Assembly: GCF_016508255.1 (NCBI RefSeq)
Contig: NZ_JADVKT010000002.1
Span: forward strand, 496,001 to 560,000
Reading direction: 5' to 3'
Source: Acinetobacter calcoaceticus
GTDB lineage: Bacteria; Pseudomonadota; Gammaproteobacteria; Pseudomonadales; Moraxellaceae
DNA length: 64,000 nucleotides
The notes below the pieces were generated by a model. It had not been told where the DNA came from, did no database searches, and worked only from the letters and a program-made list of their open reading frames with translations. How positions within the stretch are numbered: the first letter of the stretch is position 1; every line of letters starts with the position of its first letter. The position numbers and the translations under genes are program-made. This document shows, piece by piece, positions 35,767 through 44,852 of the stretch.

Positions 35767-38700
35767 TTAGTCAGACATTGTCATTAAGCTTGCGTTACCA
35801 CCAGCCGCAGCTGTATTCACACTAATTGCACGTTCAATCACTAAACGCTCAAGTGGAATATTATCATTTGACTCAACATGGGTAATACCCACAATTGCTC
35901 CAGAACGCGTAGCAATTTCTTGCTGTAATGAGAAGATTTCTTCACGGTTACCATGATGCAGAACAGCATCAAAATCATCTGAACTGATGTTTTTGACCGT
36001 AGTAATTGCAGCAAGCACATCTTTTGGCAAAGTTTGTTTATGTTTTGCCAAGAATGGACTGTTCGGCATTACCGCAGCTTGACTACCAACTGCGAAAATT
36101 GCGAGCAATTGATGCAATTGATTTTCTTCAGTATCTGCAATAGAAAGAACCCGATGACGTGGCAAAATAATATATTGGTTACTTTCCCCAGTAGGGCCTT
36201 GTAACTCATAGAACTTACCAACACCAAATGGTCCAATATCACGATTTGCTTGCGGTAAATGTTGTTTTACCCAATTTTGTAAGCTCTGATAAACCTCACG
36301 GTTAAAGCCTTCAAAAGCAGTTTGCTCAGTCTTCATAGCAAATGGTGTTGCCAATACTTTGTTTGAACAATGCTGCATTAAGCGGTACATGTAAAGAGGG
36401 CCGCCAGCTTTTGGACCAGTACCAGATAAACCTTCACCACCAAATGGTTGAACACCTACAACAGCACCCACAATATTACGGTTGATATAAAGGTTACCAA
36501 CTTCAGCATGTTGAATGACTGTTTGGATAGTTTCATCAATACGGGTATGCAGACCCATTGTTAAACCATAACCTTTGGCATTAATTCGCGAGATGAGTTG
36601 TTCGAGCTCACCATACTTATAGGTAATGATGTGTAAAACGGGACCAAAGACTTCACGTTGTAAGTCATCAAGGTTAGGTAATTCAATTGCTGTTGGTACA
36701 ACAAAAGTTCCTTTATCTAATTCATGTTGGCTTGTTCCACCAAACATGAGCTGGTGTACTGGATAGCCTTTAGACTTCATTTTTTGAATGTGCTGGTCGA
36801 TCGTCTGTTTTGCTTCATCATCAATAACAGGACCAATGTCAGTTTTCAAAATCGCAGGATTACCTACGATCAACTGTTGCATTGCACCTTTAAGCATTTT
36901 TACGACGCTTGCAGCACTATCTTCTTGCACACATAAAATACGTAAAGCAGAGCAACGTTGACCAGCGCTATCAAAAGCTGAACTAACCACATCAAGTACG
37001 ACTTGTTCAGTTAAAGCTGATGAGTCCACAATCATTGCATTTTGACCACCAGTTTCTGCAATGAGAGGAATGGATTGGCCATTTTCAGATAAACGTTTCG
37101 CAACGGTTTTCTGTAAAATTTTTGCAACTTCAGTTGAACCAGTAAACATGATGCCATCAATGCGGCTATCTTGGCTAAGCTGAGCACCAACTGTTTCACC
37201 GCGGCCAGGAAGTAGCTGTACTGCACCATGTGGAATACCAGCTTCCCATAAAATTTGAACTGCTTGAGCCGCAATTAATGGTGTCTGCTCAGCAGGTTTA
37301 GCAATAACACAGTTACCACTTACTAATGCAGCTGCAATTTGACCTGAGAAAATTGCAAGAGGGAAGTTCCATGGACTAATACAAAGTACAGTACCTAAAG
37401 GCTGAATTGTTGTATTTGCAGGAAGATTCTCAACTTGAGTAGCATAGTAACGTAAGAAATCTACAGCTTCACGAACTTCTGCAATCGCATTTGCATAAGT
37501 TTTACCACTTTCGCGGCAGAGAAGAACCATAAGTTCTTGCATACGACCTTCCATGAGGTCTGCTGCACGTTTTAAGTATTGAGCACGTTGATCTTTAGAT
37601 GTATTTGACCATTCAGATTGAGCTTGTTCAGCGGCATTAAGTGCAATTTCAACATGCTTCAGATCAGCTTCTTGTACATGACCAACAATTTCATCATTTT
37701 GTGCTGGGTTTGTAATTGCAATGGAATGGCCTTGATCTAACGAATCGTTATTTGCCAATAATGGATGGCTTTGCCAAATACGATTGCGGAGTTGTTGAGC
37801 CGTGCTGTCTAAAGCTTCAAGTGGAGCATCATTTGCTAAATCATATCCTTTAGAGTTTTTACGGAGTGATCCATACATATCTAAAGGTAATGGAATAGAT
37901 GGGTGTTTTAAACCGACCAAACCTTCAAGTTTAGCTGTATTACGAATATCGTAAATTGGAGACTGAATGAGATCTTCAACTTTAAGTGTTTTATCCGCAA
38001 TACGGTTAACAAATGAAGTATTCGCACCATTTTCAAGTAAACGACGAACTAAGTAAGCCAGTAAAGTTTCATGGTTACCAACTGGAGCATAAATACGGCA
38101 TGGTACGCCTAATTTATTTTGCTCGCGTGGGCCAACAACTTGTTCGTAAAGTGGTTCACCCATACCGTGCAAACATTGGAACTCATATTGACCAGCATAA
38201 TATTTGCTTGGGTCAGCTAAATGATAGATTGTTGCCAATGTTTGAGCGTTATGAGTCGCAAATTGCGGATAGATAAACTCTGGTGCAGCAAGTAATTTTT
38301 TAGCACAAGCAATATAAGATAAATCAGTATGTACTTTACGCGTGAAGACAGGATAGTCATCCATACCATCGATTTGCGCTTTCTTAATTTCACTATCCCA
38401 ATACGCACCTTTCACAAGGCGGATCATGAGGCGCTTTTGGCTGCGTTTAGCAAGATCAATAATATAATCTACGACAAAGAAACAGCGTTTTTGGTAAGCT
38501 TGGATTACGAAACCAATGCCTTTCCAGTTTGCAAGTTCTGGCTCAAAGCAAAGGCGTTCAAGCAATTCAAGAGAAATTTCTAAACGCTCTGATTCTTCTG
38601 CATCGATATTTAAACCAATGTTGTACTGTTTAGCTAAGCGAGCAAGTTCAAATACTTTGCCGTAAAGCTCTTGGTGAACGCGTTCGATTTGTGCACGTTG

Positions 38701-39519
38701 GTAACGAGGATGTAAAGCGGAAAGTTTAATTGAAATACCAGGACCATCATAAACGCCTTTACCGTTAGACGCTTTGCCAATTGCATGGATGGCTTGCGTA
38801 TAATCGTTAAAGTAACGTTCAGCATCATGGTCGGTTAGAGCTGCTTCACCTAACATATCATATGAATAGCGAAAACCTTTATCTTCAAGCACTTTCGCAT
38901 GATCAACAGCTTCTTCAATGGTTTCACCAGTAACAAACTGTTCGCCCATCATGCGCATTGCAACGTCAACTGCTTTACGAATAATGCCACGGCCACTACG
39001 CGCCAACAAGCCAGTAAGTACGCTTGAAAGACTGGTTTGCTTTGGAGTTTCCATCAGCTTGCCAGTTAACATGAGGCCCCATGCCGCAGCATTTACAAAC
39101 ATTAAGCTGCTGTGACCAACATGTTCTTTCCAGTTGCCTTGATTGATTTTATCTCGAATGAGTAAGTCACGTGTTGCTGAGTCTGGAATACGAAGCAAAG
39201 CTTCGGCAAGACACATCAATGCCACCCCTTCTTGTGAAGAAAGAGAGAATTCCTGTAATAACCCTTGAACAATACCAGCCTTACCCGAAGAGGTCTTACG
39301 TTCACGTAAGTTATGGGCAAGATTAAAAGCAAGGTCATAAATTTTATGATCTAAATCATCAGATACCGCGGCAGCTTGTAACAGCTCTTCTACAGCTTCT
39401 GGTTCAGCACGGCGCCAAGCTGTATTAATGCGTTGTTCAAACTCACTTTTATCGTTGAATTCGGTGATATAGCCTTGGTGAGATTTATCCATTTGATGAA
39501 AAGTATCCATTGTATTCAT
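35767..39519 (-). CDS. putA: Bifunctional proline dehydrogenase / P5C dehydrogenase
   Basis: 1250 residues from the ATG at 39519; other in-frame ATGs at 39549 and 39510 are possible. The flavin-dependent proline dehydrogenase lies in about residues 90-540 (SIKLSALHPRYQ, RLVKGAYWD). The aldehyde dehydrogenase lies in about 620-1060 (ISPWNFPLAIFSGQ, ETGGQNAMIVDSS, catalytic Cys in GQRCSALRIL). A C-terminal domain follows. E. coli PutA also has a ribbon-helix-helix DNA-binding domain; this one begins with a short unrelated segment, so it is probably not self-regulating. It converts proline to glutamate. The divergent Lrp-type gene probably controls it. Confidence 0.97.
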   Translation of the reverse strand: MNTMDTFHQMDKSHQGYITEFNDKSEFEQRINTAWRRAEPEAVEELLQAAAVSDDLDHKIYDLAFNLAHNLRERKTSSGKAGIVQGLLQEFSLSSQEGVALMCLAEALLRIPDSATRDLLIRDKINQGNWKEHVGHSSLMFVNAAAWGLMLTGKLMETPKQTSLSSVLTGLLARSGRGIIRKAVDVAMRMMGEQFVTGETIEEAVDHAKVLEDKGFRYSYDMLGEAALTDHDAERYFNDYTQAIHAIGKASNGKGVYDGPGISIKLSALHPRYQRAQIERVHQELYGKVFELARLAKQYNIGLNIDAEESERLEISLELLERLCFEPELANWKGIGFVIQAYQKRCFFVVDYIIDLAKRSQKRLMIRLVKGAYWDSEIKKAQIDGMDDYPVFTRKVHTDLSYIACAKKLLAAPEFIYPQFATHNAQTLATIYHLADPSKYYAGQYEFQCLHGMGEPLYEQVVGPREQNKLGVPCRIYAPVGNHETLLAYLVRRLLENGANTSFVNRIADKTLKVEDLIQSPIYDIRNTAKLEGLVGLKHPSIPLPLDMYGSLRKNSKGYDLANDAPLEALDSTAQQLRNRIWQSHPLLANNDSLDQGHSIAITNPAQNDEIVGHVQEADLKHVEIALNAAEQAQSEWSNTSKDQRAQYLKRAADLMEGRMQELMVLLCRESGKTYANAIAEVREAVDFLRYYATQVENLPANTTIQPLGTVLCISPWNFPLAIFSGQIAAALVSGNCVIAKPAEQTPLIAAQAVQILWEAGIPHGAVQLLPGRGETVGAQLSQDSRIDGIMFTGSTEVAKILQKTVAKRLSENGQSIPLIAETGGQNAMIVDSSALTEQVVLDVVSSAFDSAGQRCSALRILCVQEDSAASVVKMLKGAMQQLIVGNPAILKTDIGPVIDDEAKQTIDQHIQKMKSKGYPVHQLMFGGTSQHELDKGTFVVPTAIELPNLDDLQREVFGPVLHIITYKYGELEQLISRINAKGYGLTMGLHTRIDETIQTVIQHAEVGNLYINRNIVGAVVGVQPFGGEGLSGTGPKAGGPLYMYRLMQHCSNKVLATPFAMKTEQTAFEGFNREVYQSLQNWVKQHLPQANRDIGPFGVGKFYELQGPTGESNQYIILPRHRVLSIADTEENQLHQLLAIFAVGSQAAVMPNSPFLAKHKQTLPKDVLAAITTVKNISSDDFDAVLHHGNREEIFSLQQEIATRSGAIVGITHVESNDNIPLERLVIERAISVNTAAAGGNASLMTMSD

Positions 39520-39643
39520 ATCTGTTTCCGACAACCGACTCTCGTACAAATATCTTGAGTAGAGAGGTTTAGATAATTTATCATTACAGAAGAAACACCG
39601 AATAACTCACTATATTTGCCCCATTTTTTAGAGGAAAATTCAG

Positions 39644-40132
39644 ATGAATGGCCCGTTATTAAGCCTTGATCGCACTGATTTAAAAATTTTGGATATTCTT
39701 CAAACAGATGGGCGTATTTCGAACAGTAAATTAGCCGAGCTTGTGAATTTATCTCCAACTGCTGTGATGGCACGAGTTCAAAAGCTAACAAAAGATGAAT
39801 TCATTTTGGGATACGAGGCTAAGTTAAACCCTGTTAATTTAAATGCTAATTTTCTGGTGTTTGTTGAGGTATTACTGGATAAAACAACACCAAATGTTTT
39901 AGATGAATTTATTGATGCTGTGGTGCACTATCCAGAGATTGTTGAATGTCACATGGTAAGTGGAGGCTTCGATTTTTTAATTAAATTACGAAGTGGCAGT
40001 ATGGAAGAATTTAGACGCATTGCGGGGCAGGTGTTATGGCAGTTACCTGGGGTAAAAGAAACCCGGAGTTACCCAGTGATGCAGGTAGTAAAAGATACTT
40101 CAAAAATTAAAATCAAAATTAAAAATAAATAA
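39644..40132 (+). CDS. Lrp-family regulator, likely of proline use
   Basis: 162 residues. Winged helix-turn-helix (LDRTDLKILDILQTDGRISNSKLAELVNLSPTAV), then the AsnC domain (GGFDFLIKLRSGSMEEFR). It begins 124 bases from the divergent putA start and is convergent with putP. This is the layout of PutR/BkdR-type Lrp regulators that activate putA in response to proline, which is the likely job. Clear agaggaaa ribosome site. Confidence 0.9.
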   Translation: MNGPLLSLDRTDLKILDILQTDGRISNSKLAELVNLSPTAVMARVQKLTKDEFILGYEAKLNPVNLNANFLVFVEVLLDKTTPNVLDEFIDAVVHYPEIVECHMVSGGFDFLIKLRSGSMEEFRRIAGQVLWQLPGVKETRSYPVMQVVKDTSKIKIKIKNK

Positions 40133-40158
40133 AGAGGCCGAAGCCCCTTTATTTATTT
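40123..40158. terminator. Bidirectional terminator
   Basis: 12-bp stem (aaataaataaag) topped by ggc-cgaa-gcc, between the convergent Lrp-type gene and putP. Confidence 0.85.
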
Positions 40159-40165
40159 CAATGAT

Positions 40166-41656
40166 TTATACGCTTTCTTTGTAGAGTTTATCTGCTTGTT
40201 CAAAGCGTCCAGTTACTGTGGTATTTGGCGCTTTGGTTAAAAGACTAACAACAATGATGCTGATAAACGCAAGGATAAAGCCAGGAATGATTTCGTAAAC
40301 ACCAGTGCCTGCGAAAAGATTTTTCCAGCCAATAACTACAACTGCACCAACGATCATACCTGCTAAAGCACCTTGTAAATTCATACGTTTCCAGAACAAT
40401 GACAAGATGATAAGCGGACCAAACGCTGCACCGAAGCCAGCCCAAGCATAAGCAACAAGACCAAGAACCTTACTATCTGGGTTCCCTGCAAGAACGATAG
40501 CAAGAACAGCAATGACAAGAACCATTACACGGCCAACCCATACAAGTTCTTTTTGAGATGCATTTTTACGAAGGAAACCTTTGTATAAATCTTCAGTTAA
40601 GGCACTTGAACATACCAAAAGTTGACAGCTTAACGTGCTCATAACAGCAGCTAAAATTGCAGCCAAAATGATACCCACAATCCATGGATTGAATAAAATT
40701 TTAGTCAATTCCATAAATACAGTTTCAGGATTTTTGCTTACAACTGCTGCTAATTCAGGGTGTTGCTCAAAATAAGCAATACCGAAGAAACCAGCACCTA
40801 CAGCACCCATTAAGCATAAAATCATCCATGTCATACCGATACGACGAGCAGCAGGAATTGATTTTACTGAGTCGGCTGCCATGAAACGTACAAGGATGTG
40901 TGGTTGACCAAAGTAACCAAGTCCCCATGCCATGGAGGATAAAACAGCTACCACACCAAAATCTGAGATGAGATTAAATGCATGCGGACGTGCAGTTTCA
41001 ATGAGGGTAACAAAATGAGTTGTGTCCCCGATCGCCAGATAAGTCACGATTGGTGTTAATATCAGGGCAAAAATCATTAGTCCTGCTTGGAATGTATCCG
41101 TCCAGCTGATTGCTAAGAATCCACCAATACAAACATAACTGATTGTCGCAATAGCACTGAGCCAAATAGCTGTGTTATATGACATACCGAATAAGTTTTC
41201 AAACAAACGGGCGCCCGCTACCATGCCAGAAGCACAGTAAATAGCGAAGAAAACTAAAATAATAACCGCCGAGAATATACGAAGTATTTTTTTCTGGTCA
41301 TCAAAACGGCTTGTAAAATAATCTGGCAAAGTTAATGCATTATTTTGGATTTCAGTATGAACGCGTAATCGACCAGCAACCAGTAGCCAGTTAAGCCAAG
41401 CACCGATAATTAGACCAATTGCAATCCACGCTTCAGATAAACCAGAAAGATAAATCGCTCCTGGTAAACCCATGAGTAGCCAACCACTCATGTCTGATGC
41501 GCCTGCGGATAATGCAGTAACAAAACTGCCTAAACTACGACCACCGAGAATATAATCTGAGAAGTCGCTTGTAGCACGGTAGGCAAATAAGCCAATAAGT
41601 ACCATTGCTACGATGTACACCATAAACATGATGAGGGTGGGATCAAAATAACTCAT
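40166..41656 (-). CDS. putP: Sodium/proline symporter
   Basis: 496 residues with about thirteen membrane helices of the SSS family. Conserved stretches are GASDMSGWLLMGLPGAIY, AGFGAAFGPLIILSLFWKRMN and AILAAVMSTLSCQLLVCSSALTEDLY (Na+-site helix). Length and sequence match PutP. It takes up proline with Na+, feeding the PutA encoded nearby. A ggttga-gat-tcaacc palindrome lies about 80 bases upstream. Confidence 0.95.
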   Translation of the reverse strand: MSYFDPTLIMFMVYIVAMVLIGLFAYRATSDFSDYILGGRSLGSFVTALSAGASDMSGWLLMGLPGAIYLSGLSEAWIAIGLIIGAWLNWLLVAGRLRVHTEIQNNALTLPDYFTSRFDDQKKILRIFSAVIILVFFAIYCASGMVAGARLFENLFGMSYNTAIWLSAIATISYVCIGGFLAISWTDTFQAGLMIFALILTPIVTYLAIGDTTHFVTLIETARPHAFNLISDFGVVAVLSSMAWGLGYFGQPHILVRFMAADSVKSIPAARRIGMTWMILCLMGAVGAGFFGIAYFEQHPELAAVVSKNPETVFMELTKILFNPWIVGIILAAILAAVMSTLSCQLLVCSSALTEDLYKGFLRKNASQKELVWVGRVMVLVIAVLAIVLAGNPDSKVLGLVAYAWAGFGAAFGPLIILSLFWKRMNLQGALAGMIVGAVVVIGWKNLFAGTGVYEIIPGFILAFISIIVVSLLTKAPNTTVTGRFEQADKLYKESV

Positions 41657-42057
41657 GATGGATGTGTGTCCTTATATCCATAATCCGTGATTGTAACCTA
41701 ATCCAGGTCGCTGTTTTCTTGTACGGCATTCAAGAGGTTGAGATTCAACCACAAAAGATTTTTTTTGCTCTGTTGTTTTTGTATTGTATTTTTTGTATCT
41801 TTGCGTAAATCACTGTAAATAAAATTACAAACTAAAAAAATATATTACTAATCATTTGCTTATGATATTTTTAATATTTTATTTTTTTAAATTATTTTGA
41901 GAAAAACAAGTTTTAAAAAAAATAACTCGATATTTAGTTATAAAGAGCGCGAAGAGCAAAATTTTATTGTGTGAAATTAGAACAATGTTAGGAAATTTTA
42001 TCCAAAAAATAATAGTTTTCATTCAAATTAAGTTTATTTAGTCCTTAAAAATAGCAC
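41657..42057. promoter_or_regulatory. putP upstream region
   Basis: 401 AT-rich bases without a gene. A perfect inverted repeat ggttga-gat-tcaacc (41733-41747) lies about 77 bases before the putP start and may be a regulator site or hairpin. Confidence 0.4.
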
Positions 42058-42756
42058 TTAATTAGTTAAATTCTCGAAAATTTTATGCATTCCTTGAGTG
42101 GCTGGTATCTTTAACAATTCGTATTGTTGAGGAACACGGACATGATCTGTTTTGGGATCTATATAATAAGCTTTACATTGATCTGAAATTTCATGCACTA
42201 AACCTGCAACCGGATATACGCTTAATGTCGATCCAATTACAATAAAAATATCTGCACTTTGCACAAGCCTAATTGCTTCTTCATAAGCAGGGACAGCTTC
42301 ACCAAACCAAACAACATGTGGGCGAAGAGGGTAGCCATCTGGGCAAAAGTCACGCTCTAAGTCTAATTTCCAACCTTTAACCTCATAAAACTGAGTAGTG
42401 AATTGTGCATTTGGACCTGAACTTTTTGCTAACCGAATGTTTCCATGCAAATGTAAAACGTTGGAGCTTCCCGCGCGTTCATGCAAATCATCAATGTTTT
42501 GAGTAATAACTTCTACATCAAAATAATCTTGTAGTTTGAAAATATATTGATGAGCTGAATTAGGTTCAGACTCTAAGATATTTTTACGTCGTTCATTATA
42601 AAAGCGTTGAACTAAAGCTGGATTTTTCCTCCATGCTTCAGGTGTAGCAACTTGCTGAATGTCATAATTTTCCCATAGACCATTACTATCACGAAAAGTG
42701 CTAATTCCACTTTCGGCACTCATACCCGCGCCAGAGAACACAACAAGTTTTGTCAT
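42058..42756 (-). CDS. Sir2-family NAD-dependent deacylase
   Basis: 232 residues from the ATG at 42756 (a GTG at 42765 is in frame). NAD-binding GAGMSAESGISTFRD, TQNIDDLHERAG, the catalytic His in LHLHG, and IVIGSTLSVYPVAG are present. Tyr53 and Arg56 (FYNERR) match the Y-x-x-R pair that gives SIRT5 and CobB activity on succinyl or malonyl lysine. The four zinc-ligand Cys of most sirtuins are missing; only one Cys (FCPDG) is near that place. It removes acyl groups from protein lysines. Single gene. Confidence 0.92.
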   Translation of the reverse strand: MTKLVVFSGAGMSAESGISTFRDSNGLWENYDIQQVATPEAWRKNPALVQRFYNERRKNILESEPNSAHQYIFKLQDYFDVEVITQNIDDLHERAGSSNVLHLHGNIRLAKSSGPNAQFTTQFYEVKGWKLDLERDFCPDGYPLRPHVVWFGEAVPAYEEAIRLVQSADIFIVIGSTLSVYPVAGLVHEISDQCKAYYIDPKTDHVRVPQQYELLKIPATQGMHKIFENLTN

Positions 42757-42806
42757 ATAGGTCACCCAATCAGATAACTGACTTCAAATTAATTGTATGA
42801 ACAAAG

Positions 42807-42840
42807 AAAAAAACCAGTCTAAATCTAAACTGGTTTTTTT
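42807..42840. terminator. Terminator after gcvH
   Basis: Stem aaaaccagt/actggtttt with T-run. Confidence 0.88.
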
Positions 42841-42866
42841 ATTAAATATTGAAAACTATACCTATC

Positions 42867-43241
42867 TTATAGGCCAGCTTCATATTCTGCATTTGTTAAA
42901 AGTTTTTCAACATCTGCAATATTGTCTGGTTTGATTTTATAAATCCAGCCTTTACCGTATGGATCGTCATTTACAAAATCAGGATCATCTTCAAGGTCAA
43001 CATTTACTTCTACTACAGTGCCTGAAACAGGAGCATGGATGTCAGAAGCAGTTTTTACTGATTCAACAACTCCAGCTTGTTCGCCTGCTGTAACTTGACT
43101 ACCAACTGCTGGAGTTTCAACGTAAACCAAATCGCCAAGTTCATCTTGTGCGTGGTCAGTAATTCCTGTAATAACAAGATCACCTTCAATTTTTACCCAC
43201 TCATGTGTACGTGCATACTTCAGTTCCGAAGGATGATTCAT
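42867..43241 (-). CDS. gcvH: Glycine cleavage system H protein
   Basis: 124 residues. The lipoyl-lysine is K63 in [14 protein letters not shown]; the fold region [26 protein letters not shown] is canonical. It carries the aminomethyl group between the P, T and L proteins. No gcvP or gcvT is beside it, so it is a solitary gcvH and may also serve lipoylation. It follows the AraC gene by 37 bases on the same strand. Confidence 0.95.
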   Translation of the reverse strand: MNHPSELKYARTHEWVKIEGDLVITGITDHAQDELGDLVYVETPAVGSQVTAGEQAGVVESVKTASDIHAPVSGTVVEVNVDLEDDPDFVNDDPYGKGWIYKIKPDNIADVEKLLTNAEYEAGL

Positions 43242-43278
43242 GGTAACTCCTTAAGCTTGTGTCCAATAGTTTTAAAAA

Positions 43279-44304
43279 TTATAAGTATGGGTCTTTACGC
43301 CAGTTGCTCGGACTGCGGCCGCTCCAGCGTTTAAAAGCACGGCTAAAATTTGCAACGTCTGAATAACCAAGTTCGTCTGCAATCTGTTCAAGACTATAAT
43401 CTGTACGCGAAAGCAGAGATGTTGCATGCCGATAGCGTACTTCATCAACTAATGTAGAAAATGAAGTTCCTTCTGCGGCCAACTGACGTTTAAGTGTGCG
43501 ATCTGACATATGTAGGTATTCTGCTACATTTTCAATGCTTAAGTAATGTTGTTCAGAATTACTTAAAATATCGCGAACTCGCATTGCTAAACGACGACGC
43601 TCACCCAAAGCAGAAAGTTCAGCTTCACATTGATTAATGGCAACTTGACTGGCGATTGGATCTGAATTAATTAATTTAAGTCCTAGATATTTTTTATCAA
43701 AACTTGAAATTAAATGTGGTTGATTAAAGCGAATAGTGCTACTTAGTTTATTTCTATATTTGTCAAAACCTTCGGGTTCTGGGAAATCTAAATCTACATC
43801 ACCAGCTAAATCTTCAATACCCGTCATGGCTTTCGCCATACTCATGATACCAATAGTTAAACCTAAAACGATTTCTGTACGTAAAGGCTCAAGTTCAATA
43901 TCACACTGTAATTGCAAGGTAGCCTTAGGGCCAAAAGTTGAGAAATATAATTGTAAAAAGGGCAAGCGTAGTTGAATAAAGCGTGCTGCAAGCGCAATTG
44001 CTTCTGTAATGTCTTTGGCTGTCATAATTGCATAGCCAATGAAACCATGAATTGAAATACGCATTTGAGTACCAATATGGTAACCCAAAGTAGTTTCACC
44101 AGTTAAATTAAGAGCGTGTTTAACCAGTTCATTTGCTACTGGTGTAGAAATACGATAGTCAGGGTCAGCCAGTTGCTCGCTGGTAAGATGAAATGGAGCA
44201 AATAATGTTTCATCGTTGTATCCCCAACGTGAAACAACATCTAATAGCAATAAGCCATAGACACCTGGAATACCCTGATCTTGACGAGCTGAGGTAATTT
44301 TCAT
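43279..44304 (-). CDS. AraC-family regulator with arabinose-binding-type N-domain
   Basis: 341 residues. The N-terminal region (about 20-200) resembles the Arabinose_bd domain of OruR/ArgR-like regulators. The C-terminal double helix-turn-helix contains YLHMSDRTLKRQLAAEGTSFSTLV and the AraC signature IADELGYSDVANFSRAFKRWSGRSPSNWR. Target not evident; gcvH lies just downstream and may be co-transcribed. Confidence 0.9.
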   Translation of the reverse strand: MKITSARQDQGIPGVYGLLLLDVVSRWGYNDETLFAPFHLTSEQLADPDYRISTPVANELVKHALNLTGETTLGYHIGTQMRISIHGFIGYAIMTAKDITEAIALAARFIQLRLPFLQLYFSTFGPKATLQLQCDIELEPLRTEIVLGLTIGIMSMAKAMTGIEDLAGDVDLDFPEPEGFDKYRNKLSSTIRFNQPHLISSFDKKYLGLKLINSDPIASQVAINQCEAELSALGERRRLAMRVRDILSNSEQHYLSIENVAEYLHMSDRTLKRQLAAEGTSFSTLVDEVRYRHATSLLSRTDYSLEQIADELGYSDVANFSRAFKRWSGRSPSNWRKDPYL

Positions 44305-44411
44305 ATGCGTTCCATTGCTCTCATCAATTTTTCACATGCATTTCTTACACATATTGTCATGAAATATAATCTGAGTTTATAAAAACTGTTAGACAATCAT
44401 ATTAACCATTT

Positions 44412-44852
44412 TTAAACATTTTTTTTAAAGACAACAATTTTTGTTGTTGAAATAAGTAAAACATCCCCATGTTGATTTAAGGCTTGCGTAACGTAACTTA
44501 CAATACCACGATCTAATTTTGTTTTGGACGGGGTGATCGCTGAAATTTCAGCTTCAACATGAATTCTGTCACCCGGTCGGGTAGGACGTGGCCACCTCAA
44601 ACTAGACTCAGAGCCGATCAAACCACCATGAATAGGTATGCATTCTGTCCATAAGCGCATAGTGATGGCTGAGGTGTGCCAACCACTGGCTGCAATCCCT
44701 TGAAAAATAGGGTCATGCTTAGCTTGCTCTTCATCTGTATGAAATGGTTGAGGATCATAGAAATTTGCAAATTTTTTGATTTCATCTAAGGTGATTTCAT
44801 ATTCACGGCTAATGAAACGATCACCAATTTTCAAATCTTCTAAATAAAGCAT
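44412..44852 (-). CDS. MaoC-like hot-dog dehydratase
   Basis: 146 residues. The R-specific hydratase motif region is present: NFYDPQPFHTDEEQAKHDPIFQGIAASGWHTSA, with the catalytic Asp and His of the family. It hydrates 2-enoyl-CoA or related thioesters. Its ATG overlaps the stop of the ABC-transporter gene by one base (TAATG), so the two are translated together, an unusual pairing. Confidence 0.9.
   Translation of the reverse strand: MLYLEDLKIGDRFISREYEITLDEIKKFANFYDPQPFHTDEEQAKHDPIFQGIAASGWHTSAITMRLWTECIPIHGGLIGSESSLRWPRPTRPGDRIHVEAEISAITPSKTKLDRGIVSYVTQALNQHGDVLLISTTKIVVFKKNV

Noticed and set aside
39516..39791. 91-codon minus-strand frame over the putA/Lrp promoter
   Set aside because: It is antisense to the Lrp-type gene start and has no family features.
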